Shown: in pieces, positions 25,830 to 34,703 of the stretch | Numbering within the stretch: the first letter of the stretch is position 1 | How the letters are laid out: every line of letters starts with the position of its first letter | From: Glycomyces arizonensis DSM 44726 | Lineage (GTDB): Bacteria > Actinomycetota > Actinomycetes > Mycobacteriales > Micromonosporaceae | Direction: 5' to 3' | DNA length: 64,000 nt | NCBI RefSeq assembly: GCF_000482705.1 | Contig: NZ_AXWO01000030.1 | Span: 1 to 64,000, forward strand | Position numbers and translations under genes: made by a program | The notes under the pieces: model-generated | What the model saw: the letters and a program-made list of their open reading frames with translations, nothing else | What the model was told of the DNA's origin: nothing | The model's database searches: none

Positions 25830-25861
25830 GGGGCCGCGGGCGCGTACGCGCCCGCGGCCCC
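25830..25861 (-). terminator. eccC terminator
   Basis: A perfect palindrome with 16-bp arms (centre GTAC) lies 11 nt beyond the eccC stop codon. It is very GC-rich and has no T-run. Confidence 0.75.
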
Positions 25862-25872
25862 TCGCCGTTCCG

Positions 25873-28800
25873 TCAGCCCTGGCCGTTCGGCGGGAGCAGC
25901 GTGGTCTGGATCAGCTGCTCGCCGTCCTTGCGGCGCACCAGGGTGCCGCGGCCGGGCGGCTGCGGGCTCGGGCGGAGCTTGCCGAAGATCGCGCCCTCCT
26001 CCTTGCGGCCGCTCATGAGCAGGCCGGGCGATTCGAGCTGCTTGATCTGCCCCATGATCGGGTCCATCATCGAACGCCCGGCGCCGGAGCAGCGGCGGGC
26101 GAGGATCATGTGGAAGCCGATGTCGCGGCCCTGCGGGATGAGCTCGGCCAGGATCGACATCGGGTTCGTCCTGGTGGCGACCATCTCGTAGTCGTCGACG
26201 ATGAGGTACAGGTCCGGGCCGGTCCACCACGAGCGGTCGCGCAGCGCGGCGGGCGAGACGTCGTCGCCGGGCAGGCGCTTCTCGATCGGGCCCTTGAGGT
26301 TCTTGCACGAGGACTCGAACTGCTTGCCCGACATGGCGTAGTCCAGCAGCGTCGGCTTCGAGATCTCCTCGAGCATGCCGCGCCGGTAGTCGGCCATGAT
26401 GACCTTGGCCTCCTGCGGGGTGTACGTCGCCTGGATCTGGCGGGCGATGTGCCGCAGCAGGTTCGTCTTGCCGCTCTCGGAGTCGCCCAGGATCAGCATG
26501 TGCGGCTCCTGGTTGAAGTCGAGATAGACGGGCTTGAGGCCGGCCTCGTTGAGGCCGATCGGGATGCCCGGCTTCGAGCGGTCCACCGCCTGAAGGAACG
26601 CGTCCACGGTGAGCTCGCGCGGCAGCAGCCGCACCGGCGGGCACGGCGCGCCGCGCCACGCCTGCTTGACCCGCTTGACGAAGTCCTCCACGCCCGGGGC
26701 GAGGTCGTCGCCGTCCCGGATGCCGTCGACGCGCGGCACGCCCGCGAGGAAGTGCAGCTTCTGCAGCGACAGGCCGCGGCCGGGGCGGTTCTTCGGCACG
26801 TTCGCCGCCGCCTTCCGGTCGATCTCGGACTCCATGTTGTCCGAGAGCTTCAGCTCCAGCTTCAGGCCGAACATGTCGCGCATGTTCATGCGGATGTCGC
26901 CCCAGCGGGTGGCCGTGACCATGACGTGGACGCCGAAGGCCAGGCCCCGGTTGCCGATCGCCTTGATCTGGTCCACGAACGGCTCGTAGTCCTCCCGCAG
27001 CGTCATCCAGTTGTCGATGACCAGGAAGACGTCGCCGTACGGGTCCTCGGCGAACCGGCCGTCGGCCTTCATGCGCCGGTAGGAGCCCATGCCGTCGATC
27101 TTGTTGGCGGTGAAGAACGCCTCGCGCTCGTCCAGGATGGTCATGACCTCCTGGATCGTGCGCCGCACGCCCTCCTGCTCCTGGCGGCCGAAGACGCCCG
27201 CCACGTGCGGCAGGTCCTCGATGCCCCGCAGCGTGCCGCCGCCGAAGTCCAGGCAGTAGAACTGCACTTCCCGCGGCGTGTGCGTCAAGGCGAGCGAGCC
27301 GATCAGCGTCCGCAGCATCGTCGACTTGCCCGACTGCGCCCCACCGGCGATCGCCACGGTGCCCTGCGCGCCGGAGAGGTCGACGATGAACGGGCTGCGC
27401 CGCTGCTCGAACGGCCGGTCCTCCTCGCCGAGAACGGCGTTGAGCTTCCCGTTGAGCGCGAAGCCCTTCGGCGTCAGGCCCCGGACCGGGTCGACCTCGA
27501 GCGGCGGGAGCAGCTGGTCGAGCGTCGGCGGCTCGGCCAGCGGCGGCAGCCACACCTGGTGGGCCGGGCGGCCCATCCCGATGCAGTTGTTGACCATGAC
27601 CTCCAGGTCCGAGAGCTTCTCGTTCTCGTCCTCGCCCTCGGCCTGCGCGATCTCCTCCTCGGGCTCCTCCTCGACCTCCGGTTCGGGCGGCAGCTCGACG
27701 TGGCCGGGCAGGAACCGCTGCACCTTGTGCTGGACGGCGGCGATGCGCTCGGCGCGGGAGGCGATCTTCTTCGGCGGCTTGTAGGCCCCGCCGACATAGG
27801 CGGCGCGGAAGCGCACCAGGTCCTGCGTGCCGACCTGGAGGTAGCCGTGGCCCGGCTGCTGCGGCAGTTCGTAGGCCGCCCCGGAGCCGATGACCGTGCG
27901 CGACTCCTGCGCCGAGAACGTCCGCAGCGCCACCCGGTAGGACAGGAAGGTGTCCAGGCCCTTGAGCTTGCCCTCTTCGAGGCGCTGGGAGGCCAGCAGC
28001 ATGTGCACGCCGATGGAGCGGCCGATGCGCCCGATCTGGAGGAACAGGTTGATGAACTCGGGCTTGGCCACGAGCATCTCGGAGAACTCGTCGGCGATGA
28101 TGAGCAGCGTCGGCATCGGGTCGAGCGGCTGGCCCGCGGCGCGGGCCTTCTCGTACTCCCACCGGTTGGTGAAGTTCCCGGCCCGGCGCAGCTCCTCCTG
28201 GCGGCGCACCAGCTCGCCTTCGAGGGCGTCGGCCATGCGGTCGACCAGCTCGATCTCGTCGGCGAGGTTCGTGATGACCGCCGAGACGTGCGGCAGCTCG
28301 TCCAGGGACGCGAACGTCGCGCCGCCCTTGAAGTCGACGAGGATGAAGTTGAGCTCCTCGGAGGAGTGCGTGGCGATCAGGGAGCCGACGATGGTGCGCA
28401 GCACCTCGGACTTGCCGGAGCCGGTGGCGCCGATGAGCAGGCCGTGCGGGCCCATGCCGCCGACGGCGGACTCCTTGAAGTCGATGTCGACGATCGCGCC
28501 GTCCGGGCCCGGGCCGATCGGGACCTTCAGGTAGTCCTTGATCGGCTTCTCGCGCCAGTGCACGGCCGGGTCGAGCGCGGCGGAGTCGTTGAAGCCCAGC
28601 ATCTCCGGCAGGCTCGACGGGTTCGCCATCGGCGAGGCGTCCTCGTCGCCGGACTCGGTGGAGCCGCCCGCGCCCTTGAGCGTCAGCCGCCACGGGGACA
28701 GGCTGCGGGCGATGCCCTCGGCCTGGTTGTACGAGAGGCGGTCGGGCCTGCCCAGGACGCGGCGGCGCCCGGACTGGTCGGTGCGGATCTCGTCGGCGGC

Positions 28801-29901
28801 GATGTCGAACAGCTTGACGTCGGGGCCGGGCTTGCGCGGCAGGTAGCCGGAGAAGTCGAAGACCGTCACCCCGGCCATGCCCCCGGCGGCGATGATCCCG
28901 GTCGGGTCGACCTCCCCGCCGTCGAGGATGATCACCAGGTGCCGCTCGCCCTCGCCGGAGGTGGCCCCCGGCGACCAGCCCGCGCGGCTGGCCAGCTGGT
29001 CGCGCAGCGCGGTCTCGAGCTGGCCGGTGGAGTTGTAGAACATGCGCACCGGTCCGGCGCCGTCCTCGTCGCTGGGGTGCTGGAGGTGCGGCAGCCACTT
29101 CATCCAGTGCCACTCGGGCATCCGCTCGTGGTCGGCGACGACGGCGAACAGGACGTCGTCCGGCGAGTGCAGGACCGCGAGCTGGCAGAGCTGGGCGCGC
29201 AGGTTGTCCATGACCAGCGCCCGCTCGCCGCGCAGGACCATGCGCCCGGCCTCGGTGTACTTCATCGAGCGCGGGACGTCGATGACGTTGGAGTGCGCGG
29301 CCACGAAGCGCCTGAGCGCCATCGACGTCATCGGTTCGAGGTCCTCGACCGGTTTCGTCTCGGGGGGCACCAGCTTCATCGTCATGCGCTGCTTGCCGAC
29401 GCCCACTCTGACTTCCAGGGCGTCGTCGTCCTTCGGGCGGCGCTCCCACATCCGGCGCGAGCCGACCAGCGACCACAGGGCGCGCGGGTCGGGGTGGCGC
29501 CAGCGCGCCGCCCGCCACTGCCGCTCGGCGCCCTTCCTGGCGCGGCGCCGGACCTGGTTGAGGTAGCGCATGTAGTCGCGGCGGTCGGCGTTGAACTCGG
29601 CCTTCTTCTGGCCGCGGTTCGAGGAGATGTTGGTGGCCATCATGCCGATCATCGAGATGCCCATCATGGCGCCCATGGCCATCATGAGCGGGTCGATGCC
29701 GCCGTCGCCTCCGGTGCCGCGGCGCATCATCATCAGCGTCATGGCGCCCGCGCCGGCCAGCATCGGCAGGACCATGAGGTACTGGCCGATCGACTTGGGC
29801 TGCGGGTCGGGCATGTCCGGCGGCGACTCGAGCAGGATGTCGCCTCGCGGGGCCTGTGGACCGCGTTTACGCGGCGGCCTTCGGAAGAGTTTGGTCGTCA
29901 C
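25873..29901 (-). CDS. eccC: type VII secretion ATPase EccC (fused EccCa/EccCb)
   Basis: A 1342-residue FtsK/SpoIIIE-type motor of the ESX system in the single-chain form. An N-terminal basic stretch and two membrane helices (about 38-58 and 68-90) precede a DUF-type stalk and three ATPase domains. Walker A motifs are GATGSGKS (~490), GAQSGKS (~854) and GDSESGKT (~1139). Walker B regions are LIIADEF (~600), LVIDNW (~959) and LIVDDY (~1234), so only domain 1 keeps the Asp-Glu pair. This agrees with the known pattern in which domain 1 is the regulated, catalytically competent one and domain 3 binds the substrate export signal. The GTG start at 29901 is preceded by AAGGA. It diverges from eccD. 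Confidence 0.97.
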   Translation of the reverse strand: MTTKLFRRPPRKRGPQAPRGDILLESPPDMPDPQPKSIGQYLMVLPMLAGAGAMTLMMMRRGTGGDGGIDPLMMAMGAMMGISMIGMMATNISSNRGQKKAEFNADRRDYMRYLNQVRRRARKGAERQWRAARWRHPDPRALWSLVGSRRMWERRPKDDDALEVRVGVGKQRMTMKLVPPETKPVEDLEPMTSMALRRFVAAHSNVIDVPRSMKYTEAGRMVLRGERALVMDNLRAQLCQLAVLHSPDDVLFAVVADHERMPEWHWMKWLPHLQHPSDEDGAGPVRMFYNSTGQLETALRDQLASRAGWSPGATSGEGERHLVIILDGGEVDPTGIIAAGGMAGVTVFDFSGYLPRKPGPDVKLFDIAADEIRTDQSGRRRVLGRPDRLSYNQAEGIARSLSPWRLTLKGAGGSTESGDEDASPMANPSSLPEMLGFNDSAALDPAVHWREKPIKDYLKVPIGPGPDGAIVDIDFKESAVGGMGPHGLLIGATGSGKSEVLRTIVGSLIATHSSEELNFILVDFKGGATFASLDELPHVSAVITNLADEIELVDRMADALEGELVRRQEELRRAGNFTNRWEYEKARAAGQPLDPMPTLLIIADEFSEMLVAKPEFINLFLQIGRIGRSIGVHMLLASQRLEEGKLKGLDTFLSYRVALRTFSAQESRTVIGSGAAYELPQQPGHGYLQVGTQDLVRFRAAYVGGAYKPPKKIASRAERIAAVQHKVQRFLPGHVELPPEPEVEEEPEEEIAQAEGEDENEKLSDLEVMVNNCIGMGRPAHQVWLPPLAEPPTLDQLLPPLEVDPVRGLTPKGFALNGKLNAVLGEEDRPFEQRRSPFIVDLSGAQGTVAIAGGAQSGKSTMLRTLIGSLALTHTPREVQFYCLDFGGGTLRGIEDLPHVAGVFGRQEQEGVRRTIQEVMTILDEREAFFTANKIDGMGSYRRMKADGRFAEDPYGDVFLVIDNWMTLREDYEPFVDQIKAIGNRGLAFGVHVMVTATRWGDIRMNMRDMFGLKLELKLSDNMESEIDRKAAANVPKNRPGRGLSLQKLHFLAGVPRVDGIRDGDDLAPGVEDFVKRVKQAWRGAPCPPVRLLPRELTVDAFLQAVDRSKPGIPIGLNEAGLKPVYLDFNQEPHMLILGDSESGKTNLLRHIARQIQATYTPQEAKVIMADYRRGMLEEISKPTLLDYAMSGKQFESSCKNLKGPIEKRLPGDDVSPAALRDRSWWTGPDLYLIVDDYEMVATRTNPMSILAELIPQGRDIGFHMILARRCSGAGRSMMDPIMGQIKQLESPGLLMSGRKEEGAIFGKLRPSPQPPGRGTLVRRKDGEQLIQTTLLPPNGQG

Positions 29902-30144
29902 AATGGGTCCTTGTACTCACCGGGGGATGCGCCTTCACGCCTCATCCTGCCCACGCCCCGCGCGCTTCGGTGGAACCGCAGGCGAGCCGTGAACTCGATG
30001 TTGCCGTATAAAGGATATAAGTGCGCTCTGTCGAGTATCGCACTCTCAGGGTAGGACCGCATCGCCACTGGGCGCCCGTGCGCCATTGCATGCGGGATTT
30101 ATCCTGTACGAGTCCCCCCATTCCGACGCGACCCGGAGGTTCGT
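29902..30144. promoter_or_regulatory. eccC/eccD divergent promoter region with inverted motif
   Basis: The 243 nt between the divergent core genes contains AGTGCG (30020-30025) and CGCACT (30039-30044) as an inverted pair around GTCGAGTAT, plus AT-rich TATAAAGGATATAA just to the left. The 14-mer GTCGAGTATCGCAC at 30030 also occurs at 4688. It is the likely control point for the secretion core. Confidence 0.45.
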
Positions 30145-31563
30145 GTGGCGAGCACCAAGTCGGCCACCCTCAGCAGGGTGACGATCGTCAGTCCTCGCAC
30201 GAGGATCGACCTCGCGCTGCCCTCAGACGTACCCCTGTCCGACCTGCTGCCGACGATCCTGCACCAGGCCGGGGAGTACTACATCGACGAGGCCGGCGAC
30301 AACGGCGGCTGGATCCTGTCCCGGCTCGGCGAGGAGCCCCTCGACACGGGCCACTCGTGCTCGCAGCTGGCGATCAGCGACGGCGAGATGCTGTACCTCA
30401 ACCCGGCCGACGCCGCCAAGCCCGAGATCGTCTTCGACGACGTCATCGACGCCGTCGCCACCGCCACCGAGCAGCGCGGCAACCGCTGGGACCACGTGGC
30501 CACCAAGCGGTTCGCCGTCGGGGTCGGCACCGCGGCGCTCGCCGCCGGGGCCATCGCGGTCCTGTTCACCGGCCCGCCGCAGCTGCCCGGCGCCATCGTG
30601 GCCCTGGGCGTGGCGGCGGTCCTCGTCGGCGCCTCGGCGCTGCTCTCGCGCGCGGTCGGCGACTCGCGGGCCGCCACCTACTTCGGCGTCACCGCCGTGT
30701 GCTACTCCGCGGTCGGCGGCCTGCTCATCGCCGCCGGGGACAAGGGGATCTCCGAACTGGCCGCGCCGCACGTCATGATCGCCGCCTCGGCGATCCTGCT
30801 GTTCAGCGTGCTGAGCATGGTCGCCGTCGGCGACATGGCCTCGGCGCCGGTGTTCATCACCTCGATCCTCGGCGCGGTCGTGCTGGCCATCGCGGTGGGC
30901 TTCATGATGCTCATCGACACCTCCGCGAACCCGGCCACCGCCGCCACGGGCGCGGCGATCGCCGCGCCGCTGGCCCTGGCGATCCTGCCCTCGGCCCCGC
31001 GCCTGTCGCTGACGATGGCGATGGTGCCCACCCCGCAGCTCCCGGCCACCACCGAGGAGCTCAAGGAGGGCGACGCCGAGGCCGTCGACGGCAAGCGGAT
31101 CCTCAAGCTCTCCGAGCACGCCGGGAACTACCTGGAGGCGCTGTACGCCTTCGCGGCCGTGGTCGGCTTGGTCTCCGCGGTCGCGCTGGCCTTCTCCGGC
31201 ACCATGCCGGGCATCATCCTGGCCAGCGTCATCGCTCTGGTCCTGCTCAGCCGCTCGCGCACCATCGAGGACCGCCCGGCGCGCATCGTCATGCTCGCCG
31301 CGGGCATGGGCTCCCTGGCCGTGGTGCTCACCGCGGTCTTCATCGGCGGGAGCACCCTGGTGCGCCTCGTCGCGATCCTCGGCGCGCTGGCGCTGCTGAC
31401 GGTGATCGCGATGGTCTACGGCCTGGCCGTGGCGGGCAAGAAGATCGCCCCGACGTGGGGGCGCCTGCTCGACATCTGCGAGGCCCTGCTGATCGTGTCG
31501 ATCCTGCCGCTGACCGGCTGGATCTGCCACCTCTACAGCTTCGCGCTGTCGCTGCGCGGCTGA
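30145..31563 (+). CDS. eccD: type VII secretion integral membrane protein EccD
   Basis: A 472-residue protein. Residues 1-95 form the ubiquitin-like YukD domain (SRVTIVSPRTRIDLALPSDVPLSDLLPTIL). After a cytoplasmic linker about eleven hydrophobic helices follow from residue ~130 to the C terminus. In ESX complexes dimeric EccD forms a membrane barrel holding EccB and EccC. The GTG start at 30145 is preceded by GGAGG at ideal spacing. It is cotranscribed with eccB, 45 nt downstream. Confidence 0.94.
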   Translation: MASTKSATLSRVTIVSPRTRIDLALPSDVPLSDLLPTILHQAGEYYIDEAGDNGGWILSRLGEEPLDTGHSCSQLAISDGEMLYLNPADAAKPEIVFDDVIDAVATATEQRGNRWDHVATKRFAVGVGTAALAAGAIAVLFTGPPQLPGAIVALGVAAVLVGASALLSRAVGDSRAATYFGVTAVCYSAVGGLLIAAGDKGISELAAPHVMIAASAILLFSVLSMVAVGDMASAPVFITSILGAVVLAIAVGFMMLIDTSANPATAATGAAIAAPLALAILPSAPRLSLTMAMVPTPQLPATTEELKEGDAEAVDGKRILKLSEHAGNYLEALYAFAAVVGLVSAVALAFSGTMPGIILASVIALVLLSRSRTIEDRPARIVMLAAGMGSLAVVLTAVFIGGSTLVRLVAILGALALLTVIAMVYGLAVAGKKIAPTWGRLLDICEALLIVSILPLTGWICHLYSFALSLRG

Positions 31564-31608
31564 CCTTCCCCCCGTCCCCCGAGCCGATTCCGAGAGAGGC
31601 CGACTTCG

Positions 31609-33198
31609 ATGCCGCAGATGCGTTCCCGCCGCGAGCAGGTGGACGCCCACCGCTTCATCACCTCGCGGATGAACCAGGCGCTGGTCCTGGCCAACCCCGA
31701 CTCGGTCGAGCGCCCACTGCGCCGCATCGGCGTCTCGATCTTCGCCTCGGTGATGATCATGGTGATCATCTTCGCCGGCTTCGCGATCGCCGCGCTGTTC
31801 AACAAGGGCAACGACGAGCCGATGGCGAACCACATCATCCTGGAGAAGGGCACCAACGCGATCTACGTCTACACGACGAAGTCCGGGGGCGAGCCGACCG
31901 AGAACGACCCGCTGAAGCTGTGGCCGGTGGCCAACTACACCTCGGCGCTGCTGCTGCTCCAGCCCTACGACGGCGAGCCGCCGGTGCAGGAGCTGAAACC
32001 GGAGTCGCTCTCGGGCCTCCCGAAGGGCTTCCTCGTCGGCATCGAGGGCGCGCCCCCCTCGCCGCCGCTGCCCGACGACCTGCTCCAGGGCGAGCTGTGG
32101 AACGTGTGCTCCTCGCCGAGGACCGAGGGCGGCCACCACTACCTGGTGCAGGTGCTCGTCGCCCAGGCCGATGACGAGGACATGCCGCCCGCCGCGCCGC
32201 TCGGCGAGGACTGGCTGCTGGCGGAGACGCCCGAGGGCGCCCGGTACCTGCTGACCGGCGACCGCAAGTACCGGATCACCGACGAGGCCTTCTTCGACAA
32301 GATGCGCATGGACGTGGACGACGTGGTCACGGTGAAGAAGGAGGTCATCGACACCATCACGGCGGGGCCGGACCTCCAGTACACGGTCCGGGAGGAGTTC
32401 AAGGAGCCCCGCACCCCCTCGGGCATCGTGGTCGACGGCATCGAGCTCGACTACGGCCAGACGGTCGTGCAGGGCACCGACTTCTACACCATCATCAAAG
32501 AGGGGGACGCCCCGGTGTTCGCCCCGATCAGCGACGTGATGCGGGCGCTGATGGAGCCCGACCTCGGGTACGGCGACACGGTCGAGATCAACTCGTCGCT
32601 GCTGACCCAGTACGGCGCGCAGGGCGAGTACGAGACCGGCGACTTCCCGAAGACCGTCCCCGAGGAGCCCCGGACTCTCTCGGGCGAGCGCCCCGCGGTG
32701 TGCAGCACGTTCGACCCCGCGGGGGTCGAGGACGGGAACACCGACATGACGATCGGCGTCTACGACAACGCGCCGAAGATGGTCACCGACGGCGCCGAGT
32801 CGGTCGAGATGGACGGCGAGGGCAACATCATCGGCACCGGCAACCCGATCGCGCACACCGTGCTGCCCGCGGGGAGCGCGGCGCTGGTGAGCCCGCTGCG
32901 GACCGGCCAGACCGTGAAGAGCGTGATGTTCCTGGTCCACAGCCAGGGCTACAAGTACGGGCTCAAGGACTCCGGGGTGGAGTACGGGACCACCAAGAAG
33001 CTGCTCGGCTACGGGAGCGTCGAACCGGTCGGCATCCCCGACGCGGTGCTCGCGCTGATCCAGGCCGGGGCGGTCCTCGACCCGGTGGAGGCGCGCAGCG
33101 AGCTCGACCCGACCGGGGAGTCGCAGCAGGAGTTCGAATCGGGCGAGGAGACGCCGGAGGGCTCGGAGTCCTCGGCGGCCGCCGAGGGCGGCGAGTAG
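31609..33198 (+). CDS. eccB: type VII secretion protein EccB
   Basis: A 529-residue protein starting MPQMRSRREQVDAHRFITSRMNQALV, the hallmark cytoplasmic helix of EccB. One membrane helix (about 42-64) and a large extracytoplasmic region follow, ending in an acidic Glu/Ser-rich tail of about 30 residues (GEESQQEFESGEE-like). Cysteines in NVCSSP and AVCSTF probably form the conserved disulfide. EccB is the outer-facing core subunit of the ESX channel. It is slightly longer than mycobacterial EccB because of the tail. ATG follows GAGAGG. Directly behind eccD. Confidence 0.94.
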   Translation: MPQMRSRREQVDAHRFITSRMNQALVLANPDSVERPLRRIGVSIFASVMIMVIIFAGFAIAALFNKGNDEPMANHIILEKGTNAIYVYTTKSGGEPTENDPLKLWPVANYTSALLLLQPYDGEPPVQELKPESLSGLPKGFLVGIEGAPPSPPLPDDLLQGELWNVCSSPRTEGGHHYLVQVLVAQADDEDMPPAAPLGEDWLLAETPEGARYLLTGDRKYRITDEAFFDKMRMDVDDVVTVKKEVIDTITAGPDLQYTVREEFKEPRTPSGIVVDGIELDYGQTVVQGTDFYTIIKEGDAPVFAPISDVMRALMEPDLGYGDTVEINSSLLTQYGAQGEYETGDFPKTVPEEPRTLSGERPAVCSTFDPAGVEDGNTDMTIGVYDNAPKMVTDGAESVEMDGEGNIIGTGNPIAHTVLPAGSAALVSPLRTGQTVKSVMFLVHSQGYKYGLKDSGVEYGTTKKLLGYGSVEPVGIPDAVLALIQAGAVLDPVEARSELDPTGESQQEFESGEETPEGSESSAAAEGGE

Positions 33199-33278
33199 CC
33201 CGGTCCCGCTGGGTCCCTTGCGCCTTGCGCGTACGTGTTAACCTGGCGCGATAGCACCCTGAGACCTGAGGAAGCATC

Positions 33279-34049
33279 ATGGCCTACCCGCCGCAACAGC
33301 CGGGCTTCGACCCGAACCAGCAACCGCCCCAAGGGCAGCCCGGCGGCTACTCGCCGCAGCAGCCCGGTTATGGGCAGCAGCCGGGGTACGGGCAGCAGCC
33401 CGGATACGGCCAGCCGACGCCGCCGCCGGGATACGGCCAGCAGCCGGGTTACGGTCAGCAGCCGCAGCAGCCCGGATACGGAGCCCAGCAGCCGGGGTAC
33501 GGGCAGCCGGGAGGCCTCCCGCCGACGCCGCAGAAGTCGAAGACCGGCCTCATCGTCGGCATCGCGGGCGGCGCGGTGGTCCTCATCGCCGTGATCGCCC
33601 TGCTCGTCTGGCAGATGGGCGGCGGCGGGGGCGGCGCGCCGTCGGCCGGGGACTCCCCCGAGGACGTGGTCGACGGCTACATGTCGACGGTCATAGGCGC
33701 ACTCGAGGACGGCGGCTTCTCCGACCTCCCGGCCATGGCCGAGGACGTCAAGCCGTACTTGTGCTCCGACGCCCAGGGCCAGGTCGACGAGGCGCTGGAG
33801 GGCATGGAATCGCAGGAAGACGTGGACATGGAGGCCATGGGGGAGGTGGAGATCTCCGTCGACTACGAGATCACCGGGTCGAGCGAGGAAGGCGACACCG
33901 CCGTCGTCGACGTGGCGATGACCGGAGAGCTCTCGATCCCCGCTATGGAGTACACCGAGCCCATGGACAAGACCCTGAGCCTCGACATGGTCAAAGAAGA
34001 CGGCGTCTGGCTGATCTGCGACCCCGACGCCGGAGCAGTGATCCAGTAA
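33279..34049 (+). CDS. single-pass membrane protein with PGYGQQ repeats and DUF4878-like domain
   Basis: A 256-residue protein. The first ~85 residues consist of repeats of QPGYGQ/PGYGQQ, a cytoplasmic disordered tyrosine-glutamine-rich tail. A membrane helix (about 91-110, GLIVGIAGGAVVLIAVIALLVW) and a Gly-run lead to an extracytoplasmic domain with AGDSPEDVVDGYMSTV and VDYEITGSSEEGDTAVVDVAM ... DGVWLICDP, resembling NTF2-like DUF4878 lipoproteins. Two cysteines (LCSD, LICD) could pair. It follows eccB by 80 nt and ends at a strong terminator, so it is probably the last gene of the eccD-eccB unit. The exact role in secretion is unknown. ATG follows GAGGAAGC. Confidence 0.78.
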   Translation: MAYPPQQPGFDPNQQPPQGQPGGYSPQQPGYGQQPGYGQQPGYGQPTPPPGYGQQPGYGQQPQQPGYGAQQPGYGQPGGLPPTPQKSKTGLIVGIAGGAVVLIAVIALLVWQMGGGGGGAPSAGDSPEDVVDGYMSTVIGALEDGGFSDLPAMAEDVKPYLCSDAQGQVDEALEGMESQEDVDMEAMGEVEISVDYEITGSSEEGDTAVVDVAMTGELSIPAMEYTEPMDKTLSLDMVKEDGVWLICDPDAGAVIQ

Positions 34050-34076
34050 GCGTACTGAGACTACCGATACAAGCAG

Positions 34077-34102
34077 GGCCCCGCCGCGTTCGCGGCGGGG
34101 CC
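34077..34102 (+). terminator. terminator of the eccD-eccB unit
   Basis: A 12-bp perfect stem (GGCCCCGCCGCG with its complement) around TT lies 28 nt after the stop codon at 34049 and is followed by TTCGCG. It separates the core genes from cassette D. Confidence 0.8.
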
Positions 34103-34246
34103 TTCGCGCTCATTGCCCAGAAAGCACCGTCGAACCAGACGGGATCGTCCTACATGGTGGACAACTGTGCGTACCGATTCGGTAGCAGAACTCTGTTAGG
34201 CTTCCTCGCGAACCCTTTCCCCGTAACGCGACTTTTAGGAGCCTCT

Positions 34247-34687
34247 ATGAGCGACTACGCGGGTTTCGGCGTCGATCCCCAAGACGTCTGGGACGCCGGA
34301 AAAGTCGACATGATGCGAATAGCCGAGTTCTGGAGCGACGCACTGGAGTACAGCAACTCCACTTGCCGTCTTCCCCCGTACTTCCGCTCCGCGGAAGGCG
34401 ACGCCACGACCAGCGACACGCTGTTCAACGATCTGGCCATGGATCTGAACACCGACAGCCGCGCCGTGACCGAGCGCGTCATCGCCGCCGCCGAGGACCT
34501 GGCGACCTCTGCCGAGAAGTACCTCGAAGACGATGAGCAGGCGGTCAGGGACCTCCAGACGGAACACGAGGAGACCCCATACACCTCGGACGACCCGGTC
34601 GCTACACCTGAGGTCGCCGACGAGGTAAATCCGGTCGACTACCAAGAAGCGCAGCGACTCGAGAACGAACTCGATCTCGCCAACTGA
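34247..34687 (+). CDS. EspC-like acidic ESX-associated protein (cassette D, first gene)
   Basis: A 146-residue acidic helical protein that begins SDYAGFGVDPQDVWDAGKVDMMRIAEFW. The region TDSRAVTERVIAAAEDLATSAEKYLEDDEQAV parallels ADSHRAVGRAVAEAGYDYQQADEESA of the cassette A protein, and YLEDD fits the YxxxD export motif. NPVDYQEAQ near the C terminus matches QPVDYQDY in cassette A. ATG at 34247 lies 6 nt behind AGGAG; a longer frame opens at 33761 but runs through the preceding gene in another register. It precedes the WXG protein by 16 nt. Likely a secretion partner for that protein. Confidence 0.72.
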   Translation: MSDYAGFGVDPQDVWDAGKVDMMRIAEFWSDALEYSNSTCRLPPYFRSAEGDATTSDTLFNDLAMDLNTDSRAVTERVIAAAEDLATSAEKYLEDDEQAVRDLQTEHEETPYTSDDPVATPEVADEVNPVDYQEAQRLENELDLAN

Positions 34688-34703
34688 ACCAAGAGGATCG
34701 ATT

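Noticed and set aside
25012-30054. 1680-codon plus-strand open frame
   Set aside because: Antisense shadow of eccC, whose three ATPase domains are unmistakable.
30223-32940. 905-codon minus-strand open frame
   Set aside because: Antisense to eccD and eccB; composition dominated by Arg, Asp, Gly and Val, no recognisable domain.
33290-33520. CRISPR-like short repeats
   Set aside because: The repeats are in-frame codons for PGYGQQ units inside a gene, with no unique spacers.
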